From the NCBI GenBank assembly GCA_963809205.1, contig CAWEIS010000010.1, positions 434,001 to 498,000 of the forward strand: 64,000 bases of DNA, given 5' to 3'. Positions within the stretch are counted from its first letter, which is position 1, and each line of letters begins with the position of its first letter. The notes under the pieces are model-generated. The model did not search any database, was not told where the DNA came from, and worked only from the letters and a program-made list of their open reading frames with translations. The DNA comes from DATLLN01 sp963809205. Lineage in GTDB: Bacteria > Actinomycetota > Thermoleophilia > Gaiellales > JAICJC01. This document shows positions 33,417 to 42,215 of the stretch, one piece after another. The translations under genes and the position numbers were made by a program.

Positions 33417-35048
33417 ATGCATGGGGTGAGTTCTGCTACCGCGACCTTCCTGTTCACGGATATCGAGGGTTCGACGCAGCTCCTCAGGTCTCATCGGGCC
33501 GAGTACGCCGGGATGCTCGCCGACCACCACCGTCTCCTCCGAGAGCAGTTCGCGGCATACGGCGGGCAGGAGATCGGCAATCAGGGCGACTCCTTCTTTG
33601 TCGCCTTCACACGCGCGAGAGACGCCGTTCTCGCCGCGGCGGAATGTCAGCGAGCGCTCGCGCGGCACCCATGGCGGGCGGGAGCGAACGTTCGGGTGCG
33701 AATGGGCATTCACACGGGCGAGGCGGAACGCGCCGCCGATCGCTATGTCGGCATGGCTATCCACCGGGCCGCGCGGATCTCGGCAGTCGGGCACGGAGGA
33801 CAGGTTCTCGTCTCACAAACGACAGCGAGCCTTCTCGAGGACGAAGAGGATCTTCCGGGCATCTCCCTGAAGGATCTCGGGGAGTACCGGCTGAAGGACA
33901 TCTCCCGTCCGGTTCGGCTCTACCAGCTCGACGTCGCCGGATTGCCGACAGCGTTTCCTGAGCTCGCGATCAGCCATCCGGCCGGCCCGGACCCTCGCAA
34001 GCGCGCGGCTCTCGTCGCTACCGCGCTGCTCGTCGCTGCGGCAGCCGCGATCGCAGTGTTCATCGTCCGACACGAGGAAGCGCCCGCAGCACCCCCCAGA
34101 GTGCTGCCGAACAGTGTCGTTCGAATCGACCCAAGCACCCGCAAGCCGATCCAGGTCGTGCCTGTCGGACCCGCGCCCGACCTCGTCATCGTCGCTGGGG
34201 GCTTCGTCTGGGTCACGCACTATGTCCTGCGAGACGTCGGCCCGGCCGGCATCCACAACGCCGGTGATCGGACCCTCACTCGGGTCGATCCGTCGACCGG
34301 CGACACCACCGTCGTCGGCGGCGGCTTGGCGCCCTGCGGGCTCGCGGCCGATCCGTCGGGCGACGTGTGGGTGGCGAACTGCTTCGAGCCGGGATCGGGT
34401 CAGAGCGCGACCGTCGTGCGCGTCGACGCGAGCACGCTCGCCTTCAAGGCAACCTGGCCCGTCCCGGGCGGCCACGGCTTCTACCGAGGCCTCGCCTACG
34501 GGGGCGGCTCATTATGGGTGTCGGACGGCTCCGAAAGGCCTCCGAAGCGCAATACCGTGACGCAGGTCGACCCGCGGACCGGTGCGGAGAAGGCGATTCC
34601 ACTCGACCGTCCCACGGGAGCGCTTGCATGGTCCGAGGGGTACGGCGATCTTTGGATCAACAACTTCGACGCGGGTAGCCTCACGCGACTGCACGCTCAG
34701 ACCGGAGCCGTTGCAATAGTCGACAACGTCGCGACCAATCCCTCGTTCCCGGCCGTCGCCGGCGACACGGTATGGGCGGGAGACTGGTCGAGTCCGCAGG
34801 TCGAGCGCCTCCACGCGGTCGGATCGCCCAGACCGCGCAGCATCCCCCTACCCGTGAACAAGGCACACGCAGGGGTCTGGAACGTCGCCGCAGGTGGGGG
34901 CTTCATCTGGGCCACCACACCACGCGACGGCGCGCTATGGCGGATCAACCCAAGCACAGACGCCGTGACCCGCGTCAGCATGCCATACCTGCCGACGGGC
35001 GTCACCGCGAATGCAAACGAGGTCTGGTTGACCGTCCGGGAGAAGTGA
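33417..35048 (+). CDS. Class III cyclase with membrane helix and extracellular beta-propeller
   Basis: A 543-residue protein. Residues 8-180 are a cyclase domain (TFLFTDIEGSTQLL with metal Asp, GNQGDSFFVAF, GIHTGEAE, HRAARISAVGHGGQVLVS). A membrane helix follows near residue 200 (AALVATALLVAAAAAIAVFI), then a ~320-residue propeller of virginiamycin-lyase/NHL type with blade motifs SVVRIDPSTRKP, VWVTHYVL, VWVANCFEPG, LWVSDGSE, LWINNFDAGS, FIWATTPRDG. The Lys normally contacting adenine is replaced (GNQGD), so catalysis is uncertain. ATG 33417 begins the domain directly. It could convert external ligand sensing into cyclic nucleotide. Confidence 0.9.
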   Translation: MHGVSSATATFLFTDIEGSTQLLRSHRAEYAGMLADHHRLLREQFAAYGGQEIGNQGDSFFVAFTRARDAVLAAAECQRALARHPWRAGANVRVRMGIHTGEAERAADRYVGMAIHRAARISAVGHGGQVLVSQTTASLLEDEEDLPGISLKDLGEYRLKDISRPVRLYQLDVAGLPTAFPELAISHPAGPDPRKRAALVATALLVAAAAAIAVFIVRHEEAPAAPPRVLPNSVVRIDPSTRKPIQVVPVGPAPDLVIVAGGFVWVTHYVLRDVGPAGIHNAGDRTLTRVDPSTGDTTVVGGGLAPCGLAADPSGDVWVANCFEPGSGQSATVVRVDASTLAFKATWPVPGGHGFYRGLAYGGGSLWVSDGSERPPKRNTVTQVDPRTGAEKAIPLDRPTGALAWSEGYGDLWINNFDAGSLTRLHAQTGAVAIVDNVATNPSFPAVAGDTVWAGDWSSPQVERLHAVGSPRPRSIPLPVNKAHAGVWNVAAGGGFIWATTPRDGALWRINPSTDAVTRVSMPYLPTGVTANANEVWLTVREK

Positions 35049-35711
35049 CAGAGGGCGACCTCGCCGGTACTGGGGCGGCGCGTTGCGAGATCCGGTCGAC
35101 GGTCACGCAGCCGCCCTACCCATCGCCGCGCGCTCGCGGGACTCATTCCACCCGCACCGGAGCCGGTGCGTTTCCGAACCATTTGATCCGCCCGGGTGTT
35201 CGCGTCGTTGCCGCCTTGAGCTGCTCGGCGGGTCGTAGCATGGCGCAAGGCGCCCAACTGCGCCGGCCTTGAAGAGAGTTGGATCTATCACTTGTCTGTG
35301 GTGCTTCACTACCCCCACGCGTCACGCGTGCGGAGCGTTTGATTAGATCCAATGCCTACGCCGCAGCGGTGTTTTCATACGTCGAGGTCTGTTGTCTTCG
35401 TGCTGCCGGCGACTGGTGTCTTATGTATTGACACGTATATGGGAAAGTGAACTTCTGGTTACTCCTGCGTAGACCCTTCAATTCGGTGGCAGCGGGTGCT
35501 ATGGTGTCCGATGGGAAACCGTCCGCTCGCGGACGCCTTTGGTGGGCGCACGGTTGGATGGTGTGCCATGGGCATGTCAGAAGGTTTCCCGGGCGCAAGT
35601 GAGCGGAGGTCCCCTGGCCACCTCCGCTCGATCGAGGACGTGCCCCGGGCGGCCAAGGTCGGTCCGCTGTAGCACGAGCTCAAGTGGGCCTACAACGGAA
35701 CGGAGGGCATC
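35049..35711. other. Intergenic, AT-richer than average
   Basis: No gene seen. TTGACA at 35428 and a CGTCCGC-TCGC-GGACG hairpin near 35520 are the only features of note. Confidence 0.4.
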
Positions 35712-35885
35712 ATGTGGTGGGGGATCGGATTCGTCGGTGTGGTCGTGTACTTCGTGGTCATGGTAACTCTGGGCCTTGCCACGCTCAGAAACGGACACGG
35801 CTGGATGTTTTTCTTCGGCATCTTCTTCCCGCTGCTCTGGCTGATCGGGGCTTTCATGACGCCGCGGGACACCGCGGCGGTCTAG
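35712..35885 (+). CDS. 57-residue two-helix membrane protein
   Basis: Starts with MWWGIGFVGVVVYFVVMVTL as first membrane helix, then a polar turn (RNGHGW) and a second helix (MFFFGIFFPLLWLIGAFMTP). CGGAGGG lies six bases before ATG 35712. Such small two-helix proteins are common in stress-associated loci. It precedes the DUF1269-like pair by 65 bases and may be co-transcribed with them. Confidence 0.7.
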   Translation: MWWGIGFVGVVVYFVVMVTLGLATLRNGHGWMFFFGIFFPLLWLIGAFMTPRDTAAV

Positions 35886-35950
35886 CCGTAAGGTCGGTGA
35901 ACCCAAAGTTACAGCGGGCCGAAGCATCAAGAGTTGACCACGAGCCCACG

Positions 35951-36460
35951 GTGTCGGATCACGCCCCGATCGATATGTACATCGGGACCTACGCTGATCG
36001 ATGCGCGGCCCAGGCGGCCTGGGATGCGCTGAAGCAGCTCGCCACGGACGGTCACATCACAGTTGAAGGCCTTGTGCTGGTCGGACGGGATATGGGCGGG
36101 ATGATTCACGTCAAAGATATCGTCTGCGACGTTGGCGTCGGCGCTGAGATTGGCGCAGTCGGCGGTGCCGTGATCGCCCAAATCTTTCCGCCGGCACTGG
36201 TCGCCTCGGCGGTTGGGGCTGGGCTCAGTGCGGGCGCCGGTGGACTGCTGGATTATCACCTGAAGTGCGAGCTCAAGGTCGATGTGGAAGAGGAGTTGCC
36301 CCCAGAGTGCACGGACATCGTCACGCTGTTCCGGGAGCGGTGGGTGACCGAGGTTGAGAACGCGCTTGGTCAGGCGGACAACATCTCGAGGCACTGGGTC
36401 GACGCTGGCAGCTTCAACGACGTCAGGGGCGGTGCCACACAGGCCCACGCGGTTCAGTAG
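35951..36460 (+). CDS. DUF1269-like protein with glycine-zipper segment, copy 1
   Basis: About 169 residues from GTG 35951 (ATG 35975 is the alternative). The N-terminal ferredoxin-like part (MYIGTYADRCAAQAAWDALK, VEGLVLVGRDMGGMIHVKDI) is followed by a Gly/Ala zipper that may insert in a membrane (GAEIGAVGGAVIAQIFPPAL, VASAVGAGLSAGAGG) and a C-terminal part (TDIVTLFRERWVTEVENALG). It is clearly related to the next gene, so the pair is a tandem duplication. DUF1269 proteins are predicted membrane-associated stress proteins of unknown function. Confidence 0.75.
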   Translation: MSDHAPIDMYIGTYADRCAAQAAWDALKQLATDGHITVEGLVLVGRDMGGMIHVKDIVCDVGVGAEIGAVGGAVIAQIFPPALVASAVGAGLSAGAGGLLDYHLKCELKVDVEEELPPECTDIVTLFRERWVTEVENALGQADNISRHWVDAGSFNDVRGGATQAHAVQ

Positions 36461-36598
36461 ACAGTCGATCGAGGTGCTTGACCGAAGCTCGTTCCGACGC
36501 ATGCGACGACGGGCGTTCTGATGGGTCAACCGAAGCTGGATCCGATGACCGAACGACTGGCCGGACACTCGTCACGGCCAACAACACGAGGAGGAACC

Positions 36599-37126
36599 AT
36601 GGACAATGACAATCTCACGCTCGTGGTCGGCACGTACGCCGACGCCGGTGCAGCAGCCGACGACTTCGCGACACTCAAGTCCGGCGAGACTGCCGGTGAG
36701 TACCAGGTCGTCGGAGCAGTGGTGATGAATCGCGACATGAGCGGGAAGGTCAAGGTCGAGGAGCACGGCGACAAGAACGTCAGCAGTGGCGCCAAGGTTG
36801 GCGGAGGCGCCGGGCTCGTCGTCGGTCTGTTCGCGCCGCCGCTGCTGGCAGCGACCGCGGTCGGCGCCGGGGTCGGCGCCGGGATCGGCAAGCTGAAGAA
36901 GCGCCACGAAGAGAAGCAGATGGGCGTCGAGGTCGACGAATACCTGCCGGCGGGATCCTCGGCGGTGGTGGCGGTGGTCGACGACAAGTGGGCCGATAAG
37001 GTCGAGAACGCACTGGTCAAGTCGGACAAGCGGATCGACAAGGCGATCGACTCGGGCGACTACGACGAGCTGCAGAAGGCGATCTCGAAGTCTTCCGACG
37101 AGGTGTCGGGCGCGATCACCTCGTAG
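36599..37126 (+). CDS. DUF1269-like protein with glycine-zipper segment, copy 2
   Basis: A 175-residue paralogue of the preceding gene: LTLVVGTYADAGAAADDFAT, VVGAVVMNRDMSGKVKVEEH, then a glycine zipper (GAKVGGGAGLVVGLFAPPLL, AATAVGAGVGAGIGKL) and a charged end with SAVVAVVDDKWADKVENAL and an acidic/Lys-rich tail. ATG 36599 has AGGAGGA seven bases upstream. The zipper could form a membrane hairpin or oligomer. Copy 1 has a shorter tail, suggesting divergence of roles. Confidence 0.85.
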   Translation: MDNDNLTLVVGTYADAGAAADDFATLKSGETAGEYQVVGAVVMNRDMSGKVKVEEHGDKNVSSGAKVGGGAGLVVGLFAPPLLAATAVGAGVGAGIGKLKKRHEEKQMGVEVDEYLPAGSSAVVAVVDDKWADKVENALVKSDKRIDKAIDSGDYDELQKAISKSSDEVSGAITS

Positions 37127-37265
37127 ATCGCGGGGCGGAGGGTCAGCACACGGGCCGGCCCTCCGCCCACCAGCCTGAGCCGACACCGAGAAAGGGCTCG
37201 TCGGCGGATCGCGGATGTAAGTCTCTTCACACCTGCCGGCTGTGGCGTCAAGAGGAGGATCAACG

Positions 37266-38689
37266 ATGGCCACCGTAACATCCAAACGGTCACGTAAGCC
37301 GCAGAGTATGAGTGTTGGGGAGCGGGTGAAGCGAGGCCGGGCGGCGCGGGCGGAGGTGCCGCGAAGCAGCCATGCGGCGTCTTCGAGCCCGCCCCCGACC
37401 GCGCCGATCCGGTTGCCCTGTTGGCGGGCCAGGCGGAGACGAGAGTGGCGGAGTTGGTGCCGATCCGGTATGGGCGGATGCTGGTCTCGCCGTTCACGTT
37501 CTATCGCGGGGCTGCGCTGGTGATGGCCTCTGACCTGGCGACGACGCCCCGGTCGGGGCTCGTGGTGCAGGCGTGCGGCGACGCCCACCTGTCTAACTTC
37601 GGCGCGTTCGCCTCGCCGGGGCGGCGGCTGATCTTCGACGTCAACGATTTCGACGAGACGCTGCCGGGGCCATGGGAGTGGGACGTCAAGCGGTTGGCCG
37701 CGAGCCTGGTGGTGGCCGGGCGTGGTAATGGCTTCTCCAGAAAGCAGCGTGACAAGGTCGTCCGCCAGACGGTCGCCAGCTACCGCGAGGCGATGCGCAG
37801 CTTCGCCAAGATGCCGAACCTCGAGGTTTGGTACGCACGGATGGACGTCGAGCGGTTGCTCCACCAGAGTCGTGGAGAACTCGACCACAAGCGGACAAAG
37901 GAGGTGGAGCTTGACGTGGCCAAGGCTCGCACCCACGACAGCCTGCAGGCATTCGCCAAGCTCACCCACCTGGTGGACGGCGAGCCGCGGATCATCAGCG
38001 ATCCGCCGCTGATCGTGCCGGTCGAGGAGTTGGCGCCCGAGTCCGCCGCTGACGTGACCGCGTCGGCCGGCGAGTTCGTGCGCGGGTATCGACGTTCATT
38101 GCAGAGCGACCGCCGCGTGCTGCTCGAGCAGTACCGGTTCGTGGACCTCGCGCGCAAGGTCGTCGGCGTCGGGAGCGTCGGCACGCGCTGCTGGATCGCG
38201 CTGTTCCTCGGCCGCGACGGGCAGGATCCGCTGTTCATGCAGATCAAGGAGGCGCAGGCCTCGGTGCTGGAGGAGTTCACCGGCAAGAGCGGCTATGCGG
38301 ATCACGGCGAGCGGGTCGTGGCCGGCCAGCACCTGATGCAGGCCGCCAGCGACATCTTCCTCGGCTGGCGCCGCTGGACGGGCGACGATGGGGTCGAGCG
38401 CGACTTCTACGTCCGCCAGCTGAAGGACTGGAAGGAATCGGCGAACGTCGAGGCGATGACTCCGGAAGGGATGGCGATCTACGGCCGCATGTGCGGATGG
38501 ACGCTCGCACGCGCCCACGCCCGCTCGGGTGACCGGATCGCCATCGCCGCCTACCTCGGCGGCAGCGACGCGTTCGATCGCGCACTCTCCGAGTTCGCCG
38601 AGGACTACGCCGACCAGAACGAACGCGACTACGCCGCGCTCACCGACGCGGTAGCGAGCGGCCGACTGACGGCTGAGACTGGCCTGTAA
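37266..38689 (+). pseudogene. DUF2252 protein, copy 2, one N-terminal frameshift
   Basis: ATG 37266 (AGGAGGA upstream) opens MATVTSKRSRKPQSMSVGER, VKRGRAARAEVPRSSHA, then a one-base deletion near 37380 throws it out of frame. The rest is intact and high quality: VFEPAPDRADPVALLAGQAE, VPIRYGRMLVSPFTFYRGAA, QACGDAHLSNFGAFASPGRR, GVGSVGTRCWIALFLGRD, ending ADQNERDYAALTD. Only a TTG at 37421 could restart. Relative to copy 1 (26.0 kb) it is better preserved. Either a recent pseudogene or a single sequencing indel in a functional gene. Confidence 0.85.
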
Positions 38690-38798
38690 GGACGCGACGG
38701 CCGTTGAGCGATCCTGCAACTCTGAAGCCCCGCCCACGCGATTCCTGGAGGAGTTTGCCCGAAGACTGGTGTGAGGCTCATAACTGTGGAGGACAGCC

Positions 38799-38915
38799 AT
38801 GATCGTCTTGGCTAGCAGTACCCAGATCATCGTCACAGTCGTGCTCGTCATCCTCGCTGTCGTCGTGATGATCGATGCCCATATCCTGAGGAAGCGCGGG
38901 ACGCGGCCGCAGTGA
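38799..38915 (+). CDS. 38-residue single-helix membrane peptide
   Basis: MIVLASSTQ leads into one membrane helix (IIVTVVLVILAVVVMIDAHI) and a basic tail (LRKRGTRPQ). ATG 38799 has GGAGGA seven bases upstream, and the stop is one base before the GTG of the antiporter gene, so the two are translationally coupled. Small membrane peptides often regulate transporters encoded next to them; that role here is inferred. Confidence 0.7.
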   Translation: MIVLASSTQIIVTVVLVILAVVVMIDAHILRKRGTRPQ

Positions 38916-38916
38916 C

Positions 38917-40770
38917 GTGACCGACCCGTTTGCGCCTCTGCCGCTGCTTGCGCTGAGCCAGTCGCGGACGCTGTTCGAGCTCGGACTCGTGGCCGTCTTG
39001 GCTGCCGCCGCGCCGCTGATCGCGCAGGTGCTTCGGCTGCCGTCGATCCTGTTGCTGCTCGCGCTTGGGTTCGGCGCCGGCGCGATTGGCCTGCTCGACC
39101 CGAATGCCCTGTTGGGTCAGCACCTGATCTCCGCCACGGTCTCGATCGCGGTTGGGATCATCCTCTTCGACAGCGGGCTGGATTTGAATCTCGGCAAGCT
39201 GACGAGCAGCGTCGGGGGTGTTGCGCTGCGATTGGTGAGTATCGGGATCCTCGTTACCTGGGCGGTGGGGACAGTCGCCGGCCATGTGCTGTTCGATCTC
39301 TCCTGGCAGGTCGCCTTGGTGCTGGGGGCGGTGCTTGTCGTGTCCGGTCCGACGGTGGTCGGGCCGTTGCTGGCCTTCATCCGTCCCTCAAAGACCGTCG
39401 ATTCCGTGCTCAAGTGGGAGGGCACGCTCGCCGATCCGATCGGCGCAACGCTCGGCGTGCTCGTCTTCAACGCCGTGATCGCCGGCCACGCGCGGGCAGG
39501 CCAGGAGGTCGCCCAGTTCTTGTTGAGCGTCGGGATCGGTGTCGGCTTTGGCATGCTTGGCGCGGTCCTCATCCTTGCCTGGGCGAGCTGGTTTAGGCCA
39601 AACGGGTCGCAGGCTCTAACAGGGACGCTGATGTTGGTCGTCGCTGCGGTCGTGGGCGCCGACCTGCTTCGCGACGATACGGGTCTGATCACCGGCCTGG
39701 TGATCGGCATGATCCTGGTCAACCGGCCTCCCCGCGGGATCGAGCCACCCGGCCTAGCGATCGAGTCGGCGAAGCTCAGGCGCGCCTGGCGGACAAGGAT
39801 CGCGACGCTCACGACCTTCCTGATCGGGATGCTGTTCATCATCCTGTCCGCCCAAGTCACTCCGCATCAGATCCGCCAGATTGGCTGGGTCAGCCTCGCG
39901 TTCGTTGCCGTGCTGGTCTTCATCGGCCGGCCGATCGCCGTCGCGCTCTGCACCCTCGCCTCGGCGCTGCCGCCTCGCGAGCGGGCGTTCATCGCCTGGA
40001 TGGCGCCCCGCGGAATCGTCGCCGCCGCGACCTCAACAACCTTCGCGCTCGGCCTCAGCCAGGCCGGAATCGCCGGCGGAGCTGACAAGCTGATCCCGAT
40101 CACCTTCATCGTGATCGTCACAACAGCACTCATCTACGGGCTCAGCGGCGCGCCAGTGGCACGCGCGCTCGGAGTCGCGCAATCGGGCCCGGGCGGGGTG
40201 TTGCTGGTTGGCGCCACCCCGGTCGGGCGGACGATCGGGGGCGCCCTGCACGACAGGGGACTGACCGTAGTCGTGTGGACCGGCAATGAGGAACGCGCCG
40301 ATGCAGCCGCGGCCGACGGACTCACCGTCTATCGGGGCGATCCCACCGAGGATGCTGCCAGCGACGCCCCGTCCGACCTCGATCAGATCGAGTACGCGCT
40401 CGCAGTCGGCGACGACGAGGCTCTCAACGCGATGATCGCCGTCGACCTGTCCGAGTACTTTGGCCGCGACCGCGTCTTCCAACTTCCCGTCAAGCCCGGC
40501 CCGGCCGCCCACTTCTACACCAGAACCAAACTCCTGTTCGACGACGACGCCAACCATGACCTGCTCGCAGCCCGAATCGAGGCCGGAGCCCAGATCACCG
40601 TCGCAGCCGCGCCAGCGACAGGCGCAACAGACATCGAAGCCCGCCTGGGAACAACCGGGATCCCAATGTTCATCCACACACCCGGAAAGCACCTGCACAT
40701 CCTCACCACAACAGACAGACCACCGCTCACACCCGACCAAGACCTCATCGGCCTCGCCGATGGCAACTGA
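38917..40770 (+). CDS. Cation/proton antiporter (CPA family) with TrkA-N-like C-terminal domain
   Basis: A 617-residue transporter. The first ~415 residues hold about 12 membrane helices with the CPA signature: VSGPTVVGPLLAFIRPSKTV, DSVLKWEGTLADPIGATLGV (essential-Asp region), WMAPRGIVAAATSTTFALGL. A Rossmann-like regulatory domain follows (GGVLLVGATPVGRTIGGALH, DRGLTVVVWTGNEERADAAA, VGDDEALNAMIAVDLSEYFG), resembling RCK/TrkA-N domains that bind NAD(H) or ATP. It likely exchanges Na+ or K+ for H+ at the cytoplasmic membrane in pH or salt homeostasis. GTG 38917 is coupled to the preceding 38-codon gene. Confidence 0.92.
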   Translation: MTDPFAPLPLLALSQSRTLFELGLVAVLAAAAPLIAQVLRLPSILLLLALGFGAGAIGLLDPNALLGQHLISATVSIAVGIILFDSGLDLNLGKLTSSVGGVALRLVSIGILVTWAVGTVAGHVLFDLSWQVALVLGAVLVVSGPTVVGPLLAFIRPSKTVDSVLKWEGTLADPIGATLGVLVFNAVIAGHARAGQEVAQFLLSVGIGVGFGMLGAVLILAWASWFRPNGSQALTGTLMLVVAAVVGADLLRDDTGLITGLVIGMILVNRPPRGIEPPGLAIESAKLRRAWRTRIATLTTFLIGMLFIILSAQVTPHQIRQIGWVSLAFVAVLVFIGRPIAVALCTLASALPPRERAFIAWMAPRGIVAAATSTTFALGLSQAGIAGGADKLIPITFIVIVTTALIYGLSGAPVARALGVAQSGPGGVLLVGATPVGRTIGGALHDRGLTVVVWTGNEERADAAAADGLTVYRGDPTEDAASDAPSDLDQIEYALAVGDDEALNAMIAVDLSEYFGRDRVFQLPVKPGPAAHFYTRTKLLFDDDANHDLLAARIEAGAQITVAAAPATGATDIEARLGTTGIPMFIHTPGKHLHILTTTDRPPLTPDQDLIGLADGN

Positions 40771-40819
40771 CCCGGCGTCGCTGCCTCGGTATACGAGCGA
40801 ACAAGGAGTAGGTCCGCAC

Positions 40820-41107
40820 ATGGAACCTCACCAGGACAAGAGCACCGACAAGCACAAGGACAAGGAAAAATGGGAGATGACGGCCGAAGGCTCCGTTCTC
40901 GTCCCGGACGCCCACACTGAGCCAAGGATGGAAGCCGGCGGAGCAGTCGAAGAACCGAACGACGACCGGGAACCGCGCATGACCGGCGAAGGTGCCGAAC
41001 AAGTGTCCGATGACCACCCAGAACCGGAGATGACCGCCTCGGGATCGGTAATGCATGAGGAGCCGGAGCGGAAGGTTGACGGCAACCCGTCCAAAGTCGA
41101 CCGGTAG
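40820..41107 (+). CDS. Acidic disordered small protein
   Basis: A 95-residue, highly charged protein with three imperfect ~22-residue repeats: KWEMTAEGSVLVPDAHTEP, PRMTGEGAEQVSDDHPEP, EMTASGSVMHEEPE. No hydrophobic core or known domain is seen, so it is probably disordered. AAGGAG precedes ATG 40820; an ATG at 40760 overlapping the antiporter stop is less likely. It may belong to the antiporter operon. Confidence 0.65.
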   Translation: MEPHQDKSTDKHKDKEKWEMTAEGSVLVPDAHTEPRMEAGGAVEEPNDDREPRMTGEGAEQVSDDHPEPEMTASGSVMHEEPERKVDGNPSKVDR

Positions 41108-41167
41108 CGCGTCCTCTTCGGTGATCTAACCCGCGAAGCGGACGATACGGAGCACAGAGCCGTCGCA

Positions 41168-41887
41168 TCAACGGTGAGATGGGATCGGATTCTCACGCGT
41201 CGACCATGCCTGTGGATAGCCGCGGGCCAATTCATGATCCTCGGTGACGTGAGTCCGACCGGCAATGATCCGGATGGCTTGGCCGTCGTAGGTGGTCGTG
41301 AATGAGCGCGTCGCGACGACCATCGGCTGCTGGATGATCTGCGTGCCGTTTGAGCGCTGGTAGGTGTTGTCGCTGATCCGCTGGGAGGTGCAGACGCCGC
41401 CGTAGGTCGGCTTGAGCGTGAACCGCTGGCGTCCGCTCGACGGTGCGTAGTGGGCGGCTGGGTCGCCGATCTTGACGAGCGTGGGCTCGGCGGTCGCGTA
41501 GTGATCGCCGTGGTCGCTGATGATCCAGGCGTGGATCGTCGGGTCGGTGCCGCGGCGGTTGTTGGGAGTGATGATGATTCCGGCGAACTCATCGACCTGG
41601 TAGCCGTAGTGCTTGCGCGCGGTTTCCAGGTTGGTCTGCCACGCCTTTAGGTCAGCCCGGCTGGGTTCGCCGCGGCTCCCCGGTGGATGGTTGTGCCACG
41701 CCGCGTTTTCGACCAGGCCGTGTGGTGCGTGGTCGTGGTGCATGCGAAGCCAGGATTCCCCGCCGAGTCGGAGCCAGCCAGAGCCGGTGCGGGTGTCGCT
41801 GCCGGGAAGCCCGGCCTCGGTGATCTCGATGTCCCGGTCGGCCAGTTGTCGTCGGCCCATACAAGCACCGCCGGTCTCACGACTCAT
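41168..41887 (-). CDS. JAMM/JAB-like putative metalloprotease
   Basis: A 239-residue protein. Residues about 45-110 show the JAMM-type arrangement: WHNHPPGSRGEPSRADLKAW (HxH, then Ser and Asp with spacing one residue longer than usual) followed by FAGIIITPNNRRGTDPTIHA. JAMM proteins are Zn2+ isopeptidases or nucleases, common in mobile elements and prophages. The C-terminal half (GVCTSQRISDNTYQRSNGTQ, TTYDGQAIRIIAGRTHV) is unrecognised. Start ATG 41887 overlaps the stop of the 58-codon gene upstream (ATGA), giving a two-gene operon. Confidence 0.65.
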   Translation of the reverse strand: MSRETGGACMGRRQLADRDIEITEAGLPGSDTRTGSGWLRLGGESWLRMHHDHAPHGLVENAAWHNHPPGSRGEPSRADLKAWQTNLETARKHYGYQVDEFAGIIITPNNRRGTDPTIHAWIISDHGDHYATAEPTLVKIGDPAAHYAPSSGRQRFTLKPTYGGVCTSQRISDNTYQRSNGTQIIQQPMVVATRSFTTTYDGQAIRIIAGRTHVTEDHELARGYPQAWSTRENPIPSHR

Positions 41888-42060
41888 GCCGTTAGCTCTC
41901 GTCGACCGTAGAAGTCTGCGACTTCAGCCGTCATCGTCCTGGCTGCTCGAGCCGAGATGCGGACGGTGCGTGTCGCCTTCACGCCGCGGATCTGACAGTA
42001 CGCGCCGACCGCCCAGGTTGGTCGGCGCGGACGGTCAACTGGTGTGAGTGTCATGGACAT
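41884..42060 (-). CDS. 58-residue hypothetical protein, partner of JAMM gene
   Basis: MSMTLTPVDRPRRPTWAVGA, YCQIRGVKATRTVRISARAA, RTMTAEVADFYGRRELTA: small, basic, soluble, perhaps a beta-hairpin plus helix. The stop overlaps the JAMM start by four bases, and AAGGCGAG lies before ATG 42060. No family known. Confidence 0.6.
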   Translation of the reverse strand: MSMTLTPVDRPRRPTWAVGAYCQIRGVKATRTVRISARAARTMTAEVADFYGRRELTA

Positions 42061-42215
42061 GCGGTCTCGCCTTGGCGTTCCAGGATCTATTCGGTTTGCT
42101 GGTGCCGGAGGCGTCGGGGCGACCACACCCACACCAGCCAGACGTCGATGACCCACCAAGCGAGTTGTCCGAGGAGTCAAGCAGTTAGGGTAGTCATCCC
42201 GCTCGACCCGGTGGT

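Noticed and set aside
35513..35545. Fifth hammerhead (GGGAAACCGTCCGC-TCGC-GGACG)
   Set aside because: No GTC after the stem and no CTGANGA downstream; only a hairpin.
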